Shown: positions 48,701 through 61,189 of the stretch, piece by piece
How positions within the stretch are numbered: position 1 is the first letter of the stretch
Layout: every line of letters starts with the position of its first letter
Assembly: GCA_024734495.1 (NCBI GenBank)
Contig: JALMQS010000070.1
Location: 16,926,306 to 16,990,305 of the forward strand
Length of the DNA stretch: 64,000 nt
Source: Forficula auricularia
Taxonomy: Eukaryota; Arthropoda; Insecta; Dermaptera; Forficulidae
Direction of reading: 5' to 3'
The notes under the pieces: model-generated
The model's input: the letters and a program-made list of their open reading frames with translations, nothing else
Told to the model about the DNA's origin: nothing
Database searches by the model: none
Made by a program: the position numbers and the translations under genes

Positions 48701-48755
48701 AAATAATCATAAAAATTGGTTTTGTAATGCATGTGATGCAGGGAAGGACTTAGAT

Positions 48756-49949
48756 CAGCGCTGTCTAACCCCTTGCCCGCGGGCCGCATGCGGCCCAGCA
48801 CTGCAATGAGTGTGGCTCAACATAAAATCATATGAACTTCCTTAAAACATTGAGATTTATATATAGAGATATATTTATTCCCTTTTTTGAAATATGAATG
48901 TACATTTGTACAATACGTGAAGCCTTTTTCAAGAATCAAATTCACTAAAAGCAAAATTATAAGCTCAACTATAATATATAAGAAAAAAATAATAATGAAG
49001 TTTCGAATATTTAAAAATTCTTCTTCTAACATTTTCATTTTCTAAAATATTTATTATTTCGGTAATTTAAATGCTACGACAGTAACCGAGACTATAGTTT
49101 TATCATTATAGTACAAAGCGAGGTACAAAGGGACAAGGAATTGGGGTTTTCTAGAATAATCACAATAATTTATTTTCTGGACTAAAACTTGTCAGGGCTT
49201 GTCTTTTAGTTCTTTGCACGTTCTTACATGTCAATAGATACTGGATAGTCAGGGATTATTATATCCGTAACCCTTTTAAAAAATAAATTATCATTCCTCA
49301 TATCCTTCTTTAATCGATTGTTGTCAGAATATCAAGTAATAAAATTTCTTAAAACATTGAGATTTATATATAGATACTGGAAAACACACAACAATTTGGC
49401 CTGATAATTTTTTTCTCTAAAATAAAAAATTTGAAAATCTACTGTGAAATTTTCGAAAAATAAAATTTTAAATTTTGAATCTGGAGCTAGATTTAAAGAT
49501 TTCCGAAAAAATAATCACCATTTTAGTCTTTATTCGACTCCATTTTCATTAGAAATAAATTTTCTACTTGCTAACTTTATGATTGAATGTTCTAGAACAA
49601 TAATTAGATACCGATCTGAAAGAAAAATTGAATATTGTTTCTTTATTAGAATTTTATATTAATTATCTAGCCAGGGAAAAATATAAACTAATACTAATAC
49701 ATAATATCACTTTCTGTAGGTATATAGGTATGTATTTAGATATTCGAGAAGCTATTTTCAAGTATATAAAATTTACGAAAAGTAAAATTCGAAGCTCACT
49801 AATAGCTAAAAAAATAATAAAGTTCTATATTATTAACTATCTTTTTGAATAACAAATATCAATAGAATTATAATAATTTATCCGCGGCCTGAAACATTTG
49901 TTTTTTCTTCAAATGTGGCCCGTGTAAGCCAAAAGGTTGGACACCCTTG
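48756..49949 (+). mobile_element. hAT element, 1.19 kb, carrying a decayed transposase C-terminus
   Basis: The left end is CAGCGCTGTCTAACCCCTTG followed by 'cccgcgggccgcatgcggccc'. The right end, 'gtaagccaaaaggttggac' then ACCCTTG, is its inverted counterpart. The flanks acttagat (48748-48755) and atttagac (49950-49957) agree at 6 of 8 bases, the remains of an 8-bp target duplication. Inside on plus, two overlapping frames (49444-49662 and 49628-49852) resemble the C-terminal part of GTF2IRD2/ZBED-like hAT transposases. The recognisable parts are ARFKDF...LYSTPFSLEI in the first and SLLEFYINYLAREKY and KSKIRSSL in the second, so the coding is frameshifted and AT-biased. Confidence 0.8.
49444..49852 (+). 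pseudogene. hAT transposase C-terminal relic (GTF2IRD2/ZBED-like)
   Basis: Two frames overlap by about 35 bp and together follow the family order. First comes an RF-x-DF segment with PFS (about 49480-49560). The LLEFY...REKY segment (about 49635-49680) follows, and then K-x-KSKIRSSL (about 49770-49800), which lies in the dimerisation region of the family. No complete enzyme is possible. The assignment rests on short motifs and order. Confidence 0.55.
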
Positions 49950-50639
49950 ATTTAGACTATAGTCTTTTCCTCAGGCAATGAAAATATATGGAATGTTGAG
50001 CTTTTAGAGAAGTGAAAGAGTTGGAATGGGATAGACGATAGAGTCGACTGGAGGTGGATGGCTACGTCAAACCCATCTTAGGACTTTATGTATTCTCTAA
50101 GATGACCTGATGACCCTGGAAAATTCATACAAAAAAGTTTGTCAAGCTGAAAAATATTTACACGTATTTTCAATGCGGTTTTGATTTTGGATTTAAGTAT
50201 TATAAATTAAAATAAAAAAACTTTGAAATACATAAGTGATGCCTCGTAATAATAGAGTTCCGATTTTTCTAGGGGGTGCAATGAGTTTTGTATGGGGGCA
50301 CCGCCCCCTTGCCCCCCTCCTAACTACACTATGACAGGCCAATAGGCAGATAGAACGAAATCATGCTTAAACAAGATGTTTGTCCACGTTTCAGTAATTT
50401 TAAATTTATTTATAATTAAAATTAAATTTTTCAAAAATTCAAAATTAAAGTGTATAACTCTCTTCACCAAAGGTTTTCAAAATACAATCAATTAGCCATT
50501 TCCATTAATTTCAGCTTTTTTTTAATGAAAATGATGAGAGAAGGAGTTACACCAAAAAGGTGAATCCCCTAAAGGTCTGAGTTGGCCCCTCCATTGTGAA
50601 AAGAAGAAGAGGTGATTTTATGGGGTGGGCGGGGGTTGA

Positions 50640-50746
50640 AGGTATCTGTGGTAGCGTGTCATCCTGCTAACCAAGTGAACCCGGGTTCGAATCCGACTCG
50701 AGGCATTCGGCTAAAATCTGACCCCCGGGGTAGGAACAAATTTGAA

Positions 50747-50777
<31 letters not shown>

Positions 50778-50830
50778 ATAGTATCGTAAATGGCTTATGG
50801 CTAGAAATGCCGAAAAGGCAAAAAAAAAAA
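50640..50830 (+). mobile_element. tRNA-derived SINE-like sequence with (AAAT)n tail
   Basis: TGTGGTAGCGTGTCA (about 50650) resembles a pol III A box. GGTTCGAATCC (about 50688-50698) matches the B-box consensus exactly about 36 bases later, as in tRNA-related SINEs. A tRNA-unrelated part is followed by about eight AAAT units (50747-50779). The head does not form a complete cloverleaf. Confidence 0.6.
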
Positions 50831-50855
50831 ATCTTTAGCTATAATACTTATATAT

Positions 50856-50961
50856 GTTGCATGTCAGAGAGAGATTTGTCTTAAGGGTTTGGCTACTGGC
50901 CCGGCAAGCTTAGTTAGCGCTTGGGTTCGATTCCTAAGGGGACGAACCTCTCTGATATGCA
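50856..50961. repeat. tRNA-like B-box sequence between inverted repeats
   Basis: 'tgcatgtcagagagagattt' (50858) and its near complement (50942-50960) flank 'ttagcgcttgggttcgattc', which holds a B-box-like GGTTCGATTCC. The layout parallels the palindrome at 28662-28910. Confidence 0.5.
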
Positions 50962-52129
50962 ATGTAAAAATATTTCTCTAATATCTATGATGTCCTTAAA
51001 AGTTAAATTCATTTATTAATATTATATACTGGGTTGATTTTTGAAATAATTTCCATCTTTTTTCAAAAAAAGACACTCAAAAAGATACTTAAATCTTTGC
51101 TTTCCCTGTAAAAAAAAATTCAATTGCGCCTTGTAAATATCTGTGATCAGTATCCAATTAATCATTTTCGTAAAATAATCTCACAGTCATATTGAAAGGT
51201 AGGAGGGAATAACCTTTCAAGTGCGGCTCATAACTAAATTTAATTTTCTCTACGGCCTTCATTACTAATTTTCTTTATTTCTTTATTTTTCTATTTTTAA
51301 AATTAGACTACAGATTTCAAGATGTGTTATTATTCATAAGATGAGTCATTGATTTTTTAAGTGAGGATGATTTTATTATTCTTTTAGAAATCTGGAGGAC
51401 TTCTGTTAGGGTTCAAGTTATAAGAGAAAAAAAATTCCATATAGTGTATTTTTGCTTGTATTTTAAAATAGCACTAATAGCAAAAACAAAATTAACAAAA
51501 ATCAGTGGTAGGTATAAAAAAATAATATTTTAATTTTAACCCCTCAATTTACAGTCTTGAGCGAATGTGGGCCCTATTTAAATCAACGCCTGATTATTAT
51601 TATTATTTATTTTATGTTAGTCAGTGGTTAAATTAGTATTTTCTTCTGTTAGTTGCTAGTTCTTCTGTTTAAATAACTGAAAACGTCTTTAGTATGAACT
51701 GTATCTCTTTTTTAGGTTTTAATGATACTAATGTTAAATTTAATAAGGAAGGTTTATTTTAAATTATTGAAGAAATTATTAAGCAGTTAGAAAAGGTTTT
51801 AATTTATAATTTAATGATAGCTGTATGATGTAATATTTAAAAATGTTTATGATGAGTTTTATCGGGTTTTAAATAAGGCGAAACGTTGGTCCGAAATGCA
51901 ATCTTGATTCCAGAAGTTGTTTAATTCGTCCCTGGTATTATATTTCCGATCCATGTTTCTATAAGCCTTAGTCCAATTGAATCAGGGTAGTCCCCGATGC
52001 GAGCATTATTCTTTTAACAAAAATATTGTCCCAAGAGATGGATCACGCATCTCTTCTGACGAACCTTTTAGACCTTTAATTTAAAATATACAGTTGGGGA
52101 CCTGTATTTTCCAGTATTTTTCATTGGAC

Positions 52130-52380
52130 CACCTTGACTTCTGCTACAGTATTGACCCCCCGATAGCTTCATGACTCACCCCCTTTCCCGTTTCATGAAA
52201 AGTACCCCCCATTTTATTAAGTTCTAAAGAATTATAAGAGCTTTTTATTACCTTTTGTTATAAGACTTGCCCGCTTTTATTTTTAGCACATAATACTAAA
52301 ATAATGCATCAATTTTCACCCCCCAAAAATTTCAATGACGCACACTTCTTGTTAACCCCCCTCCTGTGGTCACCCCTGTC
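52130..52380 (+). repeat. Dispersed repeat, inverted copy of 13.94-14.25 kb
   Basis: C-run-rich sequence with 'ccttttgttataagacttgc' and 'agcttcatgactcacccc' corresponds to the reverse complement of the 13.9-14.25 kb region. Confidence 0.5.
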
Positions 52381-52389
52381 TTCTAGCTA

Positions 52390-52640
52390 TTGGCACATTG
52401 TCTCTCACCCTTCTGACAATTCTATCTTCATCCTTGAGATGTGAGCTTTCCATTCTGTTCTTCTCCTCTGGACCCAGTCGCTGATGTTTTTAATTTCGCA
52501 TCTCTCCCGGATATCCTGATTTCTTATTTTGTCCAACCTAGTTTTATTAATAATTCTTCTCAAGGTCACCATTTCGGTAGCTTCCAATATTTCCTCGTTT
52601 TGGCAGTGTCAGATTTTATATGCGTTAAAAAATAAGTTCA
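52390..52640 (-). pseudogene. LINE reverse transcriptase C-terminal fragment
   Basis: On minus, 52587-52405 reads a stretch with TLRRIINKTRLDKIRNQDIR and DWVQRRRTEWKAHISRM. This resembles the conserved region after the polymerase domain of non-LTR retrotransposons (R-x-D-x-IRN-x-DIR ... RR-x-W-x-H-x-RM). It then shifts frame to RIVRRVRDNVPIARR. Upstream sequence to about 52640 (QNEEILEATEM) appears to belong to it. No endonuclease or finger/palm motifs are visible, so this is a truncated copy. Confidence 0.7.
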
Positions 52641-52670
52641 TCATTGTAAAATTGTAGAAAATTGCTTATC

Positions 52671-52916
52671 GTCGCTGATCTTATAAAACCTTATATTATA
52701 AATTCATTGTTTGCCAGAAAACAAGAAAAACATTTTTAAACAACAATACATACAAATACAATGCAATATTTATTACTTGTCCGTAACGCGAAATTAAATT
52801 GGAATAGAATAATAAGGTTTCAATAGACAGATGCGCCGTGAAAAGTTGGTCGGTATAAACGTATAATACGTATATGACAAAAAATCGGACTTACGAGGTT
52901 TTGTAAGATCAGCGAC
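52671..52916. mobile_element. MITE with GTCGCTGATCTTATAAAACC ends
   Basis: The 21-bp ends 52671-52691 and 52896-52916 are inverted copies with one mismatch, 246 bp apart. No coding. The superfamily is not clear. Confidence 0.6.
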
Positions 52917-53029
52917 TTATGTAAGTTCTAAAAAAAGGTAATGGATAAATTTTGCTTTTATTGGATCGCGATATGAACACATTTCTCAAATTTGGGTCTC
53001 GGCTTAAAAAGGTTAAGAACCACTGCCTT

Positions 53030-54590
53030 AAACTATAAATTTCTCGATGTTCACTATAGAATGTTTTATTCTAGACAACGAGGTTAATACGAATGTTCTT
53101 AACTTAGAAAAAACAATCAGTTTTTAGCTTTAGAAATATATTAACACCAAACGAACTTTTTACGATTTTCCGTTTTTCCCCCTTTTTTAGTTATTGTGGA
53201 AATCGAAATCCAGACACACGAGTAGGCAGAAAAAAATAATATTTGAAGATTATTTATTTTTCTTGATCTTACACACACACATTTTTGTATCGAATGGACG
53301 AAAAAATTTTTGAGTGAATTCAATACTAGAGCTAGCCGGGCGTGCCGAGTAATGTAACAAATTCTTATTTTGTCCCAGTCAAATCTGGCAGCATTACAGC
53401 TTAAATAATAATGGTTGTTTTGTAGTAAGCTTATAGATCCCCAAAATAATTTCTCAACCAGACATATTGCATAAAAAAGATTAATTTAAATGTTAAAGCT
53501 TTAGATGATTGATGATTCTGAAGGCTGGGGCAAATAAAAATGAATTTTCTATTAACATGAGTTTTTGGCTCTTACATTTGAACAAGTGTTGATTGATTTG
53601 AAACAAAATAAATTTGTATTCAAAGGAAAGCAAAGTTGGAATGTTGGAGGTTCATCTCCGTCTCTAATCTCTTTTTATTATTTTTGACAATTGTTTTTAA
53701 TTGAGATTTAAGAAAAATAGAATACAATGACCATCTATTTATCAAACACTTGAAAATTTATATATTCATATTTATATAAAAGGTATTCGTAAAATTCGTA
53801 AAAGGCCGGCAAATGTAAAAAAATCTATTAAGCTTAAGCATGGGTTACATTCAGTTTTTATGAATATGAACATATTTTCAGTGCAGCTAATTTTTTTTAT
53901 TATTTATTTATTTTATAGTACGAAAAGTTAGAATTGATTGACTCACAAATTATGAGTGATTGATGATCTTCAAACCTTCAAAACCGGAGTGCATAGACAC
54001 CTACGTCTACACCCTCTCACTTAATCAACTTTCCCTTCAAAGAAACATCAAGCTTTGCGTGATCCCAAGGGTCCAAACGCAACAAATAAATAAATAATAA
54101 ATATAAATAATATTATTATTATTATTTATTAATTACCTATACAAAAATTGTCTTTATTAAAATTAGAAGAAAAATAGACTGACAAAAAAACATACAATGG
54201 TTTCAGTGCCTTTTCTAGAATATGCTAGAGTAAATAAATTTTACCTTTTTTAATTATTTAATAAAAGTTCGAATGAGCGATTCTTTCATTAGAATCTTAT
54301 CAAGGAACATTACTAAAAAAAAACCCGCAGATAGATCTCCTTTCTTGAGAGCTAAGGAATTGCAAGGAAGCCAAATACAAATCAAAGTTATTATAATATT
54401 AAAGTCAAAAAGTTTGGTATAATAACTTCCACTTTTACCATTGAATTATCATCTTATAATAAAACAATCAATCGTATCATTTAAATAAATGGTTTCAAAT
54501 ACTTAATTTTCTTTAGAATGACATTCTTCTAAGACATTATGTTATTTAATAATATAATTATTTATTCGATACTACTATTATAATAATTGT
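53030..54590. other. AT-rich sequence, nothing recognised
   Basis: No supported gene, RNA or mobile element on either strand. A short 'gctagccgggcgtgccgag' segment at about 53330 is GC-rich and unassigned. Confidence 0.4.
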
Positions 54591-54599
54591 TTTCGGAGT

Positions 54600-57000
54600 C
54601 CTGAACCCCTGGACGAGTTCTTGTCCCCAGTCTCAGTGCTATATTCGTATATTTATATAGGCATATTAAATTTTAATATCTGAAACGATTAATTTAATTC
54701 AAAACTGTTGACGGTACCAGTAATTTTGAGTGAATTTATAATAATCAGAAAAATAATCTTTAAAATTTAATTAAATCTATTGAGATATTCATATCTATGG
54801 AATTTCTTTCTTTTATCTTTTATATCAAATAGTTTTTATTAGAATATTTACATTTTAAAGGGTAGTTTATTTGAAGTCTAATTTAAATAAACGCTAATTA
54901 CTACTTTGAAATAATTTTTAAGAATATGGAATCAATAAATATTATAAAACCATCGATTATTAATAATTGTATACAATTTTGAACGAAATTGATTGATTAC
55001 TTTTTAATAAAATGGAAAAAAGCTAGAAAACCGTAACAAATGACTCGCTGATGCCGGGTGACTTGCGACCCAGCCTCTTGATAAAACAGAAAACAAAGAA
55101 TTATAAATGAGAGAGAAAACGGTCTTATTTTATCGATTTAATCTACCTGGAGGTTCACAGTATCTGTCTAATATAAGAAAATAGCATTTTGGTTAAGAAT
55201 TTCCTAGTTTAAAACAAATTTTATGAAAAATCAATTTCTTCTCTCCGGGAGCGAATCAACTAGAAATAGGAAAAAGTTTTATTTTTTTCCCAATTAGATA
55301 TTTATTCAAATCTAGTGAAAATTCATATCTGTATGTAATTTTTATTTATCTTTTATATCAAATAATTATTATTAGGAAATTTGCATTTTAAAGGGTAGTT
55401 TATTTGAAGTTCAATTTGAAAAAACGATAATAACTCAGTTGAAAATTTTTTAAAAAATATGAAATTAATAGATATTATAAAACAATTAATTATTAATAAT
55501 TTACTTTAATTTTAAACGAAATCGCTTCAGTACTTTTTGAGAAAATCGTCAAAAACCATCTGAACCGTCTCAAAAACGATGTTTTTTGAGAGCAATGGAT
55601 GACTTTGAAAAAAGTTTAAAAAGTCATATGAAACGAAACATTGACTTGTGACATGGATGTGAATTTTAAAATGTTTCTAAAACGGCCTTTCATAGACAGT
55701 TTTCAGGGTTTTTGACGATTTTCTCAAAAAGTACTGAATCGATTTCGTTTAAAATTAAAGTAAATTATTAATATTTAATTGTTTTATAATATCTAATAAT
55801 TTCATATTTTTTAAAAAATTTTCAACTGAGTTATTAGAGTTTTTTCAAATTGGACTTCAAATAAATTACCCTTTAAAATGTAAATTTCCTAAAAATAATT
55901 ATTTGATATAAAAGATAAATGAACAGAACACACAGATATGAAATTTCAATAAATTTAAATAAATATCTAAGGAGAAAAAAATAATACTTTTTGCCATTTC
56001 TAGTTGATTCGCTCCCGGAGAGAAGAAATTGAATCTTATCATAAAATTTCTTTTAAACTACGAAATTCTTAACCAAAATGCTATTTTCTTATATTAGACA
56101 GATACTGTGAATCTCAAGGTAAATTAAATTGATAAAATAAGACCGTTTCTCTCTCATTTATAATTCTTTTGTTCTGGTATATCGAGAGGTTGTGTCGTGA
56201 TCAGAGACACGCACATTTGTTACTGATTCATAAAGTCCATTCACTCTACAATATTGGAATCTCTCTTTTAACTCTTAAACTATTGATTTTAGACATTTCC
56301 CTTATATGAACTTTTCTGTTGTAAATTAAATTTTGTTTAATAAAGGTCACTTTATAAATTTGTGTAACTCAAAGGGTTAGGCACTAATGGGGAAATTTAA
56401 GTGGAAAGTTGGATATATATTGCTCTAACGGCCCTAGGTATTCTACATACAAAAAAATTCTAATGAAGAAACATGTTGATAATTTAATTTACTAAAAGAA
56501 AGTTCATTACGTATAATTATCTCAGATGACTCTTTAAATATCTAGAGTAGAGAGGATTAAACATTAAAAATTAAATATTTTTTTCTGAGAAAAGTCAACA
56601 TTTTTTTATAATAATAAAAGGTTTTTAGATAAAGGATGTCCCTTAGATTGAATGTGAAATTTTTTATTGAAATTCCATATTTTGTGATGTAAAATATTAC
56701 CTGGCCAATTCACTAGGCTTGAATTTTTATATTGAAAAACATTTACATTTACATAACTCGTAAACTATTGATTTTAGACATTTCTCTCATAAAAACTTTT
56801 CTGATGGAAATTAAATGTACTGAACCCCTGGAGCGAGTCCTTGTCGGCAGTCTCAGTGCTGTGGTCATATATTTATATAGACATATTAAATGTAAATATC
56901 TGAAAAGATTAATTAATTTATTTATTTATTAAAACTGGAGACGGTACCAGTAATTTTTAGTGAACCAATAATAATCAGAAAAATAATCCTTAAAATTCAA
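54600..57000. repeat. Direct repeats flanking the large palindrome
   Basis: 54600-54780 and 56820-57000 share 'tgaacccctgga', 'cagtctcagtgct' and 'ggtaccagtaattt' in the same order and orientation, like long terminal direct repeats either side of the palindromic block. A reversed partial copy is at 12.29-12.44 kb. Confidence 0.6.
55075..56825. repeat. Large palindromic repeat, copy 2 (inverted relative to copy 1)
   Basis: The reverse complement aligns with 10060-11830 over its length. Blocks run from 'ctcgatatac' and 'cgggagcgaatcaactagaa' through the central palindrome (centre about 55630) out to 'gacatttctctcataaaaac'. It is flanked by two direct copies of a further block, 'gacggtaccagtaattttgag'-like (54600-54780) and 'ggagacggtaccagtaattt' (56820-57000). 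Confidence 0.75.
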
Positions 57001-57409
57001 TATATGAGATTTCCCTACCGAGTGTCTTGAGAAAAGCTTCTTTCGATACCTAAGAAAGCGATCTCATTTAATCAATTCTAATTATCTGTAAGTTCTCAAC
57101 ACGTTTTGTTTTTATAATAACATAATAAAATAATAAATGATTTCAATTAAATACTAAGTAATAATATGAAAATAGCTTTCCTCTGTCCTTCGAGTCTTGG
57201 ACTGCTCATTGTTAAACCTACGGATGTTTATATATAATAGTACATATAATCGAATATTTAAATTACTTTATTTATTTATTATATTAAATTAAATATTCTT
57301 ACATTTAAAAATATTAAAAGATATTTCACTAGGGTATATTGAATCGGATTGGAGAAATGACATGATCCCTATGCCTAGAGGCTTGGACTGCTGATTGCAC
57401 TGATTATAC

Positions 57410-57780
57410 AGACAAACAGATTTAAAATATAAATGAGAAATAAAACGATCTTATTTTATCGATTTAATCTATGTTATGGTACACGGTTTTATTTTAATAT
57501 AAGAAAATAGTATGGTATTTCAATCAAGGATTTTTTAGTTTAAATGAAATGTTATAAAAACATTCAGTTTCTTCACTGGTGCAGTGAGACGACTATAAAT
57601 GGCAAAAGGGTTTATTTTTTCTCATCACATATTCAATTAAATCTATTGAGATATTCATATCTATGGAATATTTTCTTTTATATTTTATACCAAATAGTTT
57701 TTATTAGAATATTTGCATTTTAAAAGGTAGTTTATTTGAAGTCAAATTTGAAAAAAAAGGTACAGACAACACACTTGAAA
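57410..57780 (+). repeat. Fragment of the large palindromic repeat family
   Basis: 'cttattttatcgatttaatc' and 'ttaaaaggtagtttatttga' occur in the same order as in the left arms at 10.7-11.0 and 55.1-55.4 kb, more diverged. Confidence 0.5.
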
Positions 57781-57870
57781 CTTTTTAAACGGGTAGTATC
57801 TATATAGCATATAAAAATTAACAGTGGCGGTTGGTGACTTTTCAACCATGGGATGAGGTCCGCAAAAGTA

Positions 57871-57954
57871 CCTCTAGTAGCACAATGTTTCATACTATAT
57901 AGTAACTATATAGTGCCTATATAGATTTCGAGAATCTATATAGCGCTACTAGGG
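57871..57954. mobile_element. Short copy of the CCCTAGTAGCA foldback MITE
   Basis: 'ctctagtagcacaatgtttc' and 'ctatatagcgctactaggg' form the ends of an 84-bp palindrome matching the outer parts of 45969-46151. Confidence 0.75.
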
Positions 57955-58320
57955 ACCCTTCATTTTTTGAAATTTTATTTTATTCTTTACTTTTTTTTTT
58001 GCAAATTACACCAAATACGGCATCAATTTTGTTATTTTTCAAATTTAACATTAAATTAAAAAAAATATATTTTGGGACCTTCGCCTCAAACGCATACTGC
58101 TTTGTAGGTAGGTATAGGGGATGCTGTCCAAAAAAGAACCTTTCACTTTTTGAAATTTTATTTTAATATTCGTTTTTTTTTTGCAAATTTCATCCCATCA
58201 TTTTCGTTATTTTTCAAATTTAACATTAGATTTTTAAAAAAATATATTTTTTGGGACCTTCGCCTCAAACGGATATTGCTTTGTGTGAGTGTGGGTAGGA
58301 TTCAGAAATTAATTATTGTG
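57955..58320 (+). repeat. Two diverged copies of a roughly 180-bp tandem unit
   Basis: 'cttcattttttgaaatttta' (57959) and 'tttcactttttgaaatttta' (58141) start two units. Each contains 'tttttcaaatttaacatta' and 'ttgggaccttcgcctcaaac'. Confidence 0.65.
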
Positions 58321-59730
58321 ACTTAAACTCGACAGCCCTTGAGATGGCAATCGACCATCTTCCACAATGAATCAGCCTTTCCTATAAGAAAATCTTAAAT
58401 TTCTCCTAATTCTTTGCTAAAAGCAAGCTATGACTTGCCTACAGCGCTCTTAGTTATTTCCGATCTTATATATTGAGAGTTCTTAGAAATGGATTAGTCC
58501 AGAGTTTCTCGAATCGTCTGTATTTATTCCTTTTTTGTATTATTTCTATTTTAATAGTTCCTAAGCGAGAACAATTTTTATTCGACTAAAACTCGTCTGG
58601 ACTTGTCTTTGACATGTTTGAACTGAACTGGAAGATAATATACCAGGCAGGGACTTCAAACTATCAGCGCCCTTTTCGGAAAAATCATTCATTTTAATTT
58701 CCTTTTGAAACTATGCAACCATTTTATTTCATTTCGAGAACAAATATACTTTTCTAAAACAAAAAATGTTTTTTTATAGAAATAATTGAAATAACGAATA
58801 TTAATTTGAAAATTTAATGATCCTCCTGAAATTTTGAAGTCGACCTTATATATTTATGAAAATACTCTAAATGTTTAAAATTTTAGGGATGCGCAGCACG
58901 GCACTGGCAAAATCATATATATTCATTATTACATATACACTCAGTTTCTAATTTTGTTGAACCTTTACTAATGAAAATATTTATTTTATTCTTCGTTCGT
59001 TAAAATTTTAGGATATTTATTTATTTTAGATCAAATTATTTTATTTTAAATGACTAGGGCAAATTATAAAGTACGTAAGATACTTTTTGAAGTACTTTGA
59101 ATTTTGAATTTGGCTTCAGTGGAATGCATTTATGTTATTTTATAACAGTGGAGTAAGAAATAAAATGACCTATACCATATAACTCTAATTGTATGTTAAT
59201 ATGTACTAAGTAAATTAACTTTAGAATATATTGAAACACAGACTTCAAAATTAAAGTTAATTAAATTTTTTAGAATAGAACTTGATCTTTTGGCATTTTT
59301 ATCATTAGAGGATAGTTAATATTGTTTATGTATCAATAGATAAACAATAAACATTATATTAACTGTAGGAGATGAAATTGATATAAATTAGTATTACACA
59401 ATTATTTGCCAAATTTTAAAATTAAATTATTAACAAATGCAAAAATCAAAATTGAGTAATTAGAAGAAAAAAATTCAACTATACTATTTTTAAACATTTT
59501 GCTTTTTTTAAATTACCTATAGAATACTAAAAAGTATCAAATCTCATTTGCTCGTCAAAAATCAAGAACTTTACTTGCGGTAAGAATAACCTTTTAATCA
59601 CAAGGAAATAAAAACTAGAATAGAAAATGTTATGCTTTTGGTCTATATTTTTATAGAGTGGGAGAAAAGGTCATTGCCAAGTAGTCGTTAGGGTGATTCA
59701 GATATGTTAATATGTAGGTGGCAATGTGTT
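58321..59730. other. AT-rich sequence, nothing recognised
   Basis: No supported feature on either strand. Confidence 0.4.
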
Positions 59731-59784
59731 TAGATTGTTCTTTTAAGGCATTGGAAGTTTATTCTTTTGGCTGGCAGTTGGATA

Positions 59785-59850
59785 CGAGGACGACGTAATT
59801 TGCGTCACAGTCTCCGACGTCATAATCGTCGCCCCCACATATAAATTCCA
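59785..59850 (+). promoter_or_regulatory. Possible promoter: CRE-like sites and TATA box
   Basis: TGCGTCAC (59801-59808) and GACGTCAT (59816-59823) resemble CREB/ATF sites. ATATAAAT (59839-59846) lies 16 bases further on, inside a short GC-rich island. No downstream exon could be supported, so it may be chance. Confidence 0.25.
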
Positions 59851-60266
59851 ATTTAACATGGCCAATTAAATACGTATTCGAGATCATTTTGCTTTTTTAC
59901 TTTTACTAGCCTAATAATAATTGGAAGCAGTGTGCCTGGAAATTTAGTTTGTGAAGTATTCTACTTTGAATAATATTAATTTTATTTTCACTTTTTTAGG
60001 GTTCCGTATAAAGTTATAATTGAACCATATTAATATCCCTACAAAATGTTTGTCCGTCAAGGATACAAAAATAAATAAGATACAAAATTGAGGTCTAGAA
60101 TCAACATTTATTCATTTTACCCGAAATAAAAATCTTTTTAGCATTTTAATGGAATGATGTTTTAGTGCAATCGAAAATAGAATAAAAAAAAAAAGAAATA
60201 TCCCGGGGCTCGGAATTTCATTCTAAGATTTCATTAAGTAGATTATTTTTATATTACAAATTGAAG

Positions 60267-60344
60267 GAGACAATAAAAGAGTGTGTCTTCTGCTGGAATT
60301 ATAAATTTTAAATTCCAGCAGAAGACACATTATTTTATTGTCTC
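60267..60344. repeat. Short perfect-type palindrome
   Basis: 'gtgtcttctgctggaatt' and 'aattccagcagaagacac' with matching outer 'gagacaata' / 'tattgtctc' arms make a 78-bp inverted repeat around 'ataaatttta'. Could form a strong hairpin or be a MITE remnant. Confidence 0.8.
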
Positions 60345-60758
60345 ATTCAATATATAAAAATTCTGCTACCCTCGGCACAAAAATCTTTCAATTTATATTG
60401 CAAAGTGAATTTTCTTTAAAATTATGTGCTAAATAAAGGGACGTCAAAGAAGCCAATTTTTTTGCTTGACATATTTTCAAAGCTTCTTCAAATATGTTGA
60501 AATTCTATAATATCGCTCATACATCTTATGAAAGTCAAATAAGAAGGAATTTGATTAGGATTTTCCAGTATTTTAGATAATATGATAATTTTATATATAT
60601 ATACACAAATGCTTAATGTCGAATTTTCCTAAGGACAGGTTTTTTGGCCAGCAGGAGCCAAATTTGCCCGAAAAACATCGGGAGGAGCTCGAAATAGCGT
60701 GAAAATGTTTTCCTAGAGCAGCGTGTTTTATTTATTCAGCCGGCGGACAGCGTGTAAA

Positions 60759-61031
60759 ATGGAGACAATGTGCATGAAGAGGAAGATAATGGTCGCGGTG
60801 TTAAATAAAGAAATTATGGATGATGACCAGGAAGAAGAGCTTATACTTAAGGAATATGCGAAATTTATATCAAAGCAAATACCTACCGAATTTTTTCTCT
60901 CTAAATACACATCTATTAAAATCGATAAAAATATTATGGCAATTAATATTTTATTTTTCTATGAAAATCAAAGAATCAGACCACTTTGTATTCATTGGGA
61001 GGAGAAATCACGCAGTCTACAACGAAATTGA
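60759..61031 (+). CDS. Unrecognised ORF of about 90 codons
   Basis: From the ATG at 60759 the frame reads METMCMKRKIMVAVLNKEI then an acidic DDDQEEEL stretch and ends at 61031. The upstream 60.65-60.76 kb is somewhat GC-richer, and acidic starts of this kind occur in some transposase-associated proteins. I cannot assign a family. Overlapping frames on both strands (60820-61143 plus, 60976-61167 minus) are equally open, which weakens the case. Confidence 0.2.
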   Translation: METMCMKRKIMVAVLNKEIMDDDQEEELILKEYAKFISKQIPTEFFLSKYTSIKIDKNIMAINILFFYENQRIRPLCIHWEEKSRSLQRN

Positions 61032-61189
61032 CTCCTCCAGAAGCAGTCGGCTTGGCTGCATCGTAGATTTCAGTACTTTTTTCGAAATTGGCCTGTTTTT
61101 TAACAGAAATTTTTTGGGTGGGATTTCTCTTCTTGTAAGCTAATATGTAGGTTTTATTTATATTCATTTTTTTTGAAGAAGGTTAATTT

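Noticed and set aside
51870..51910. Possible hammerhead ('ggcgaaacgttgg')
   Set aside because: Has GAAACGTT but no CTGANGA box or stem II nearby.
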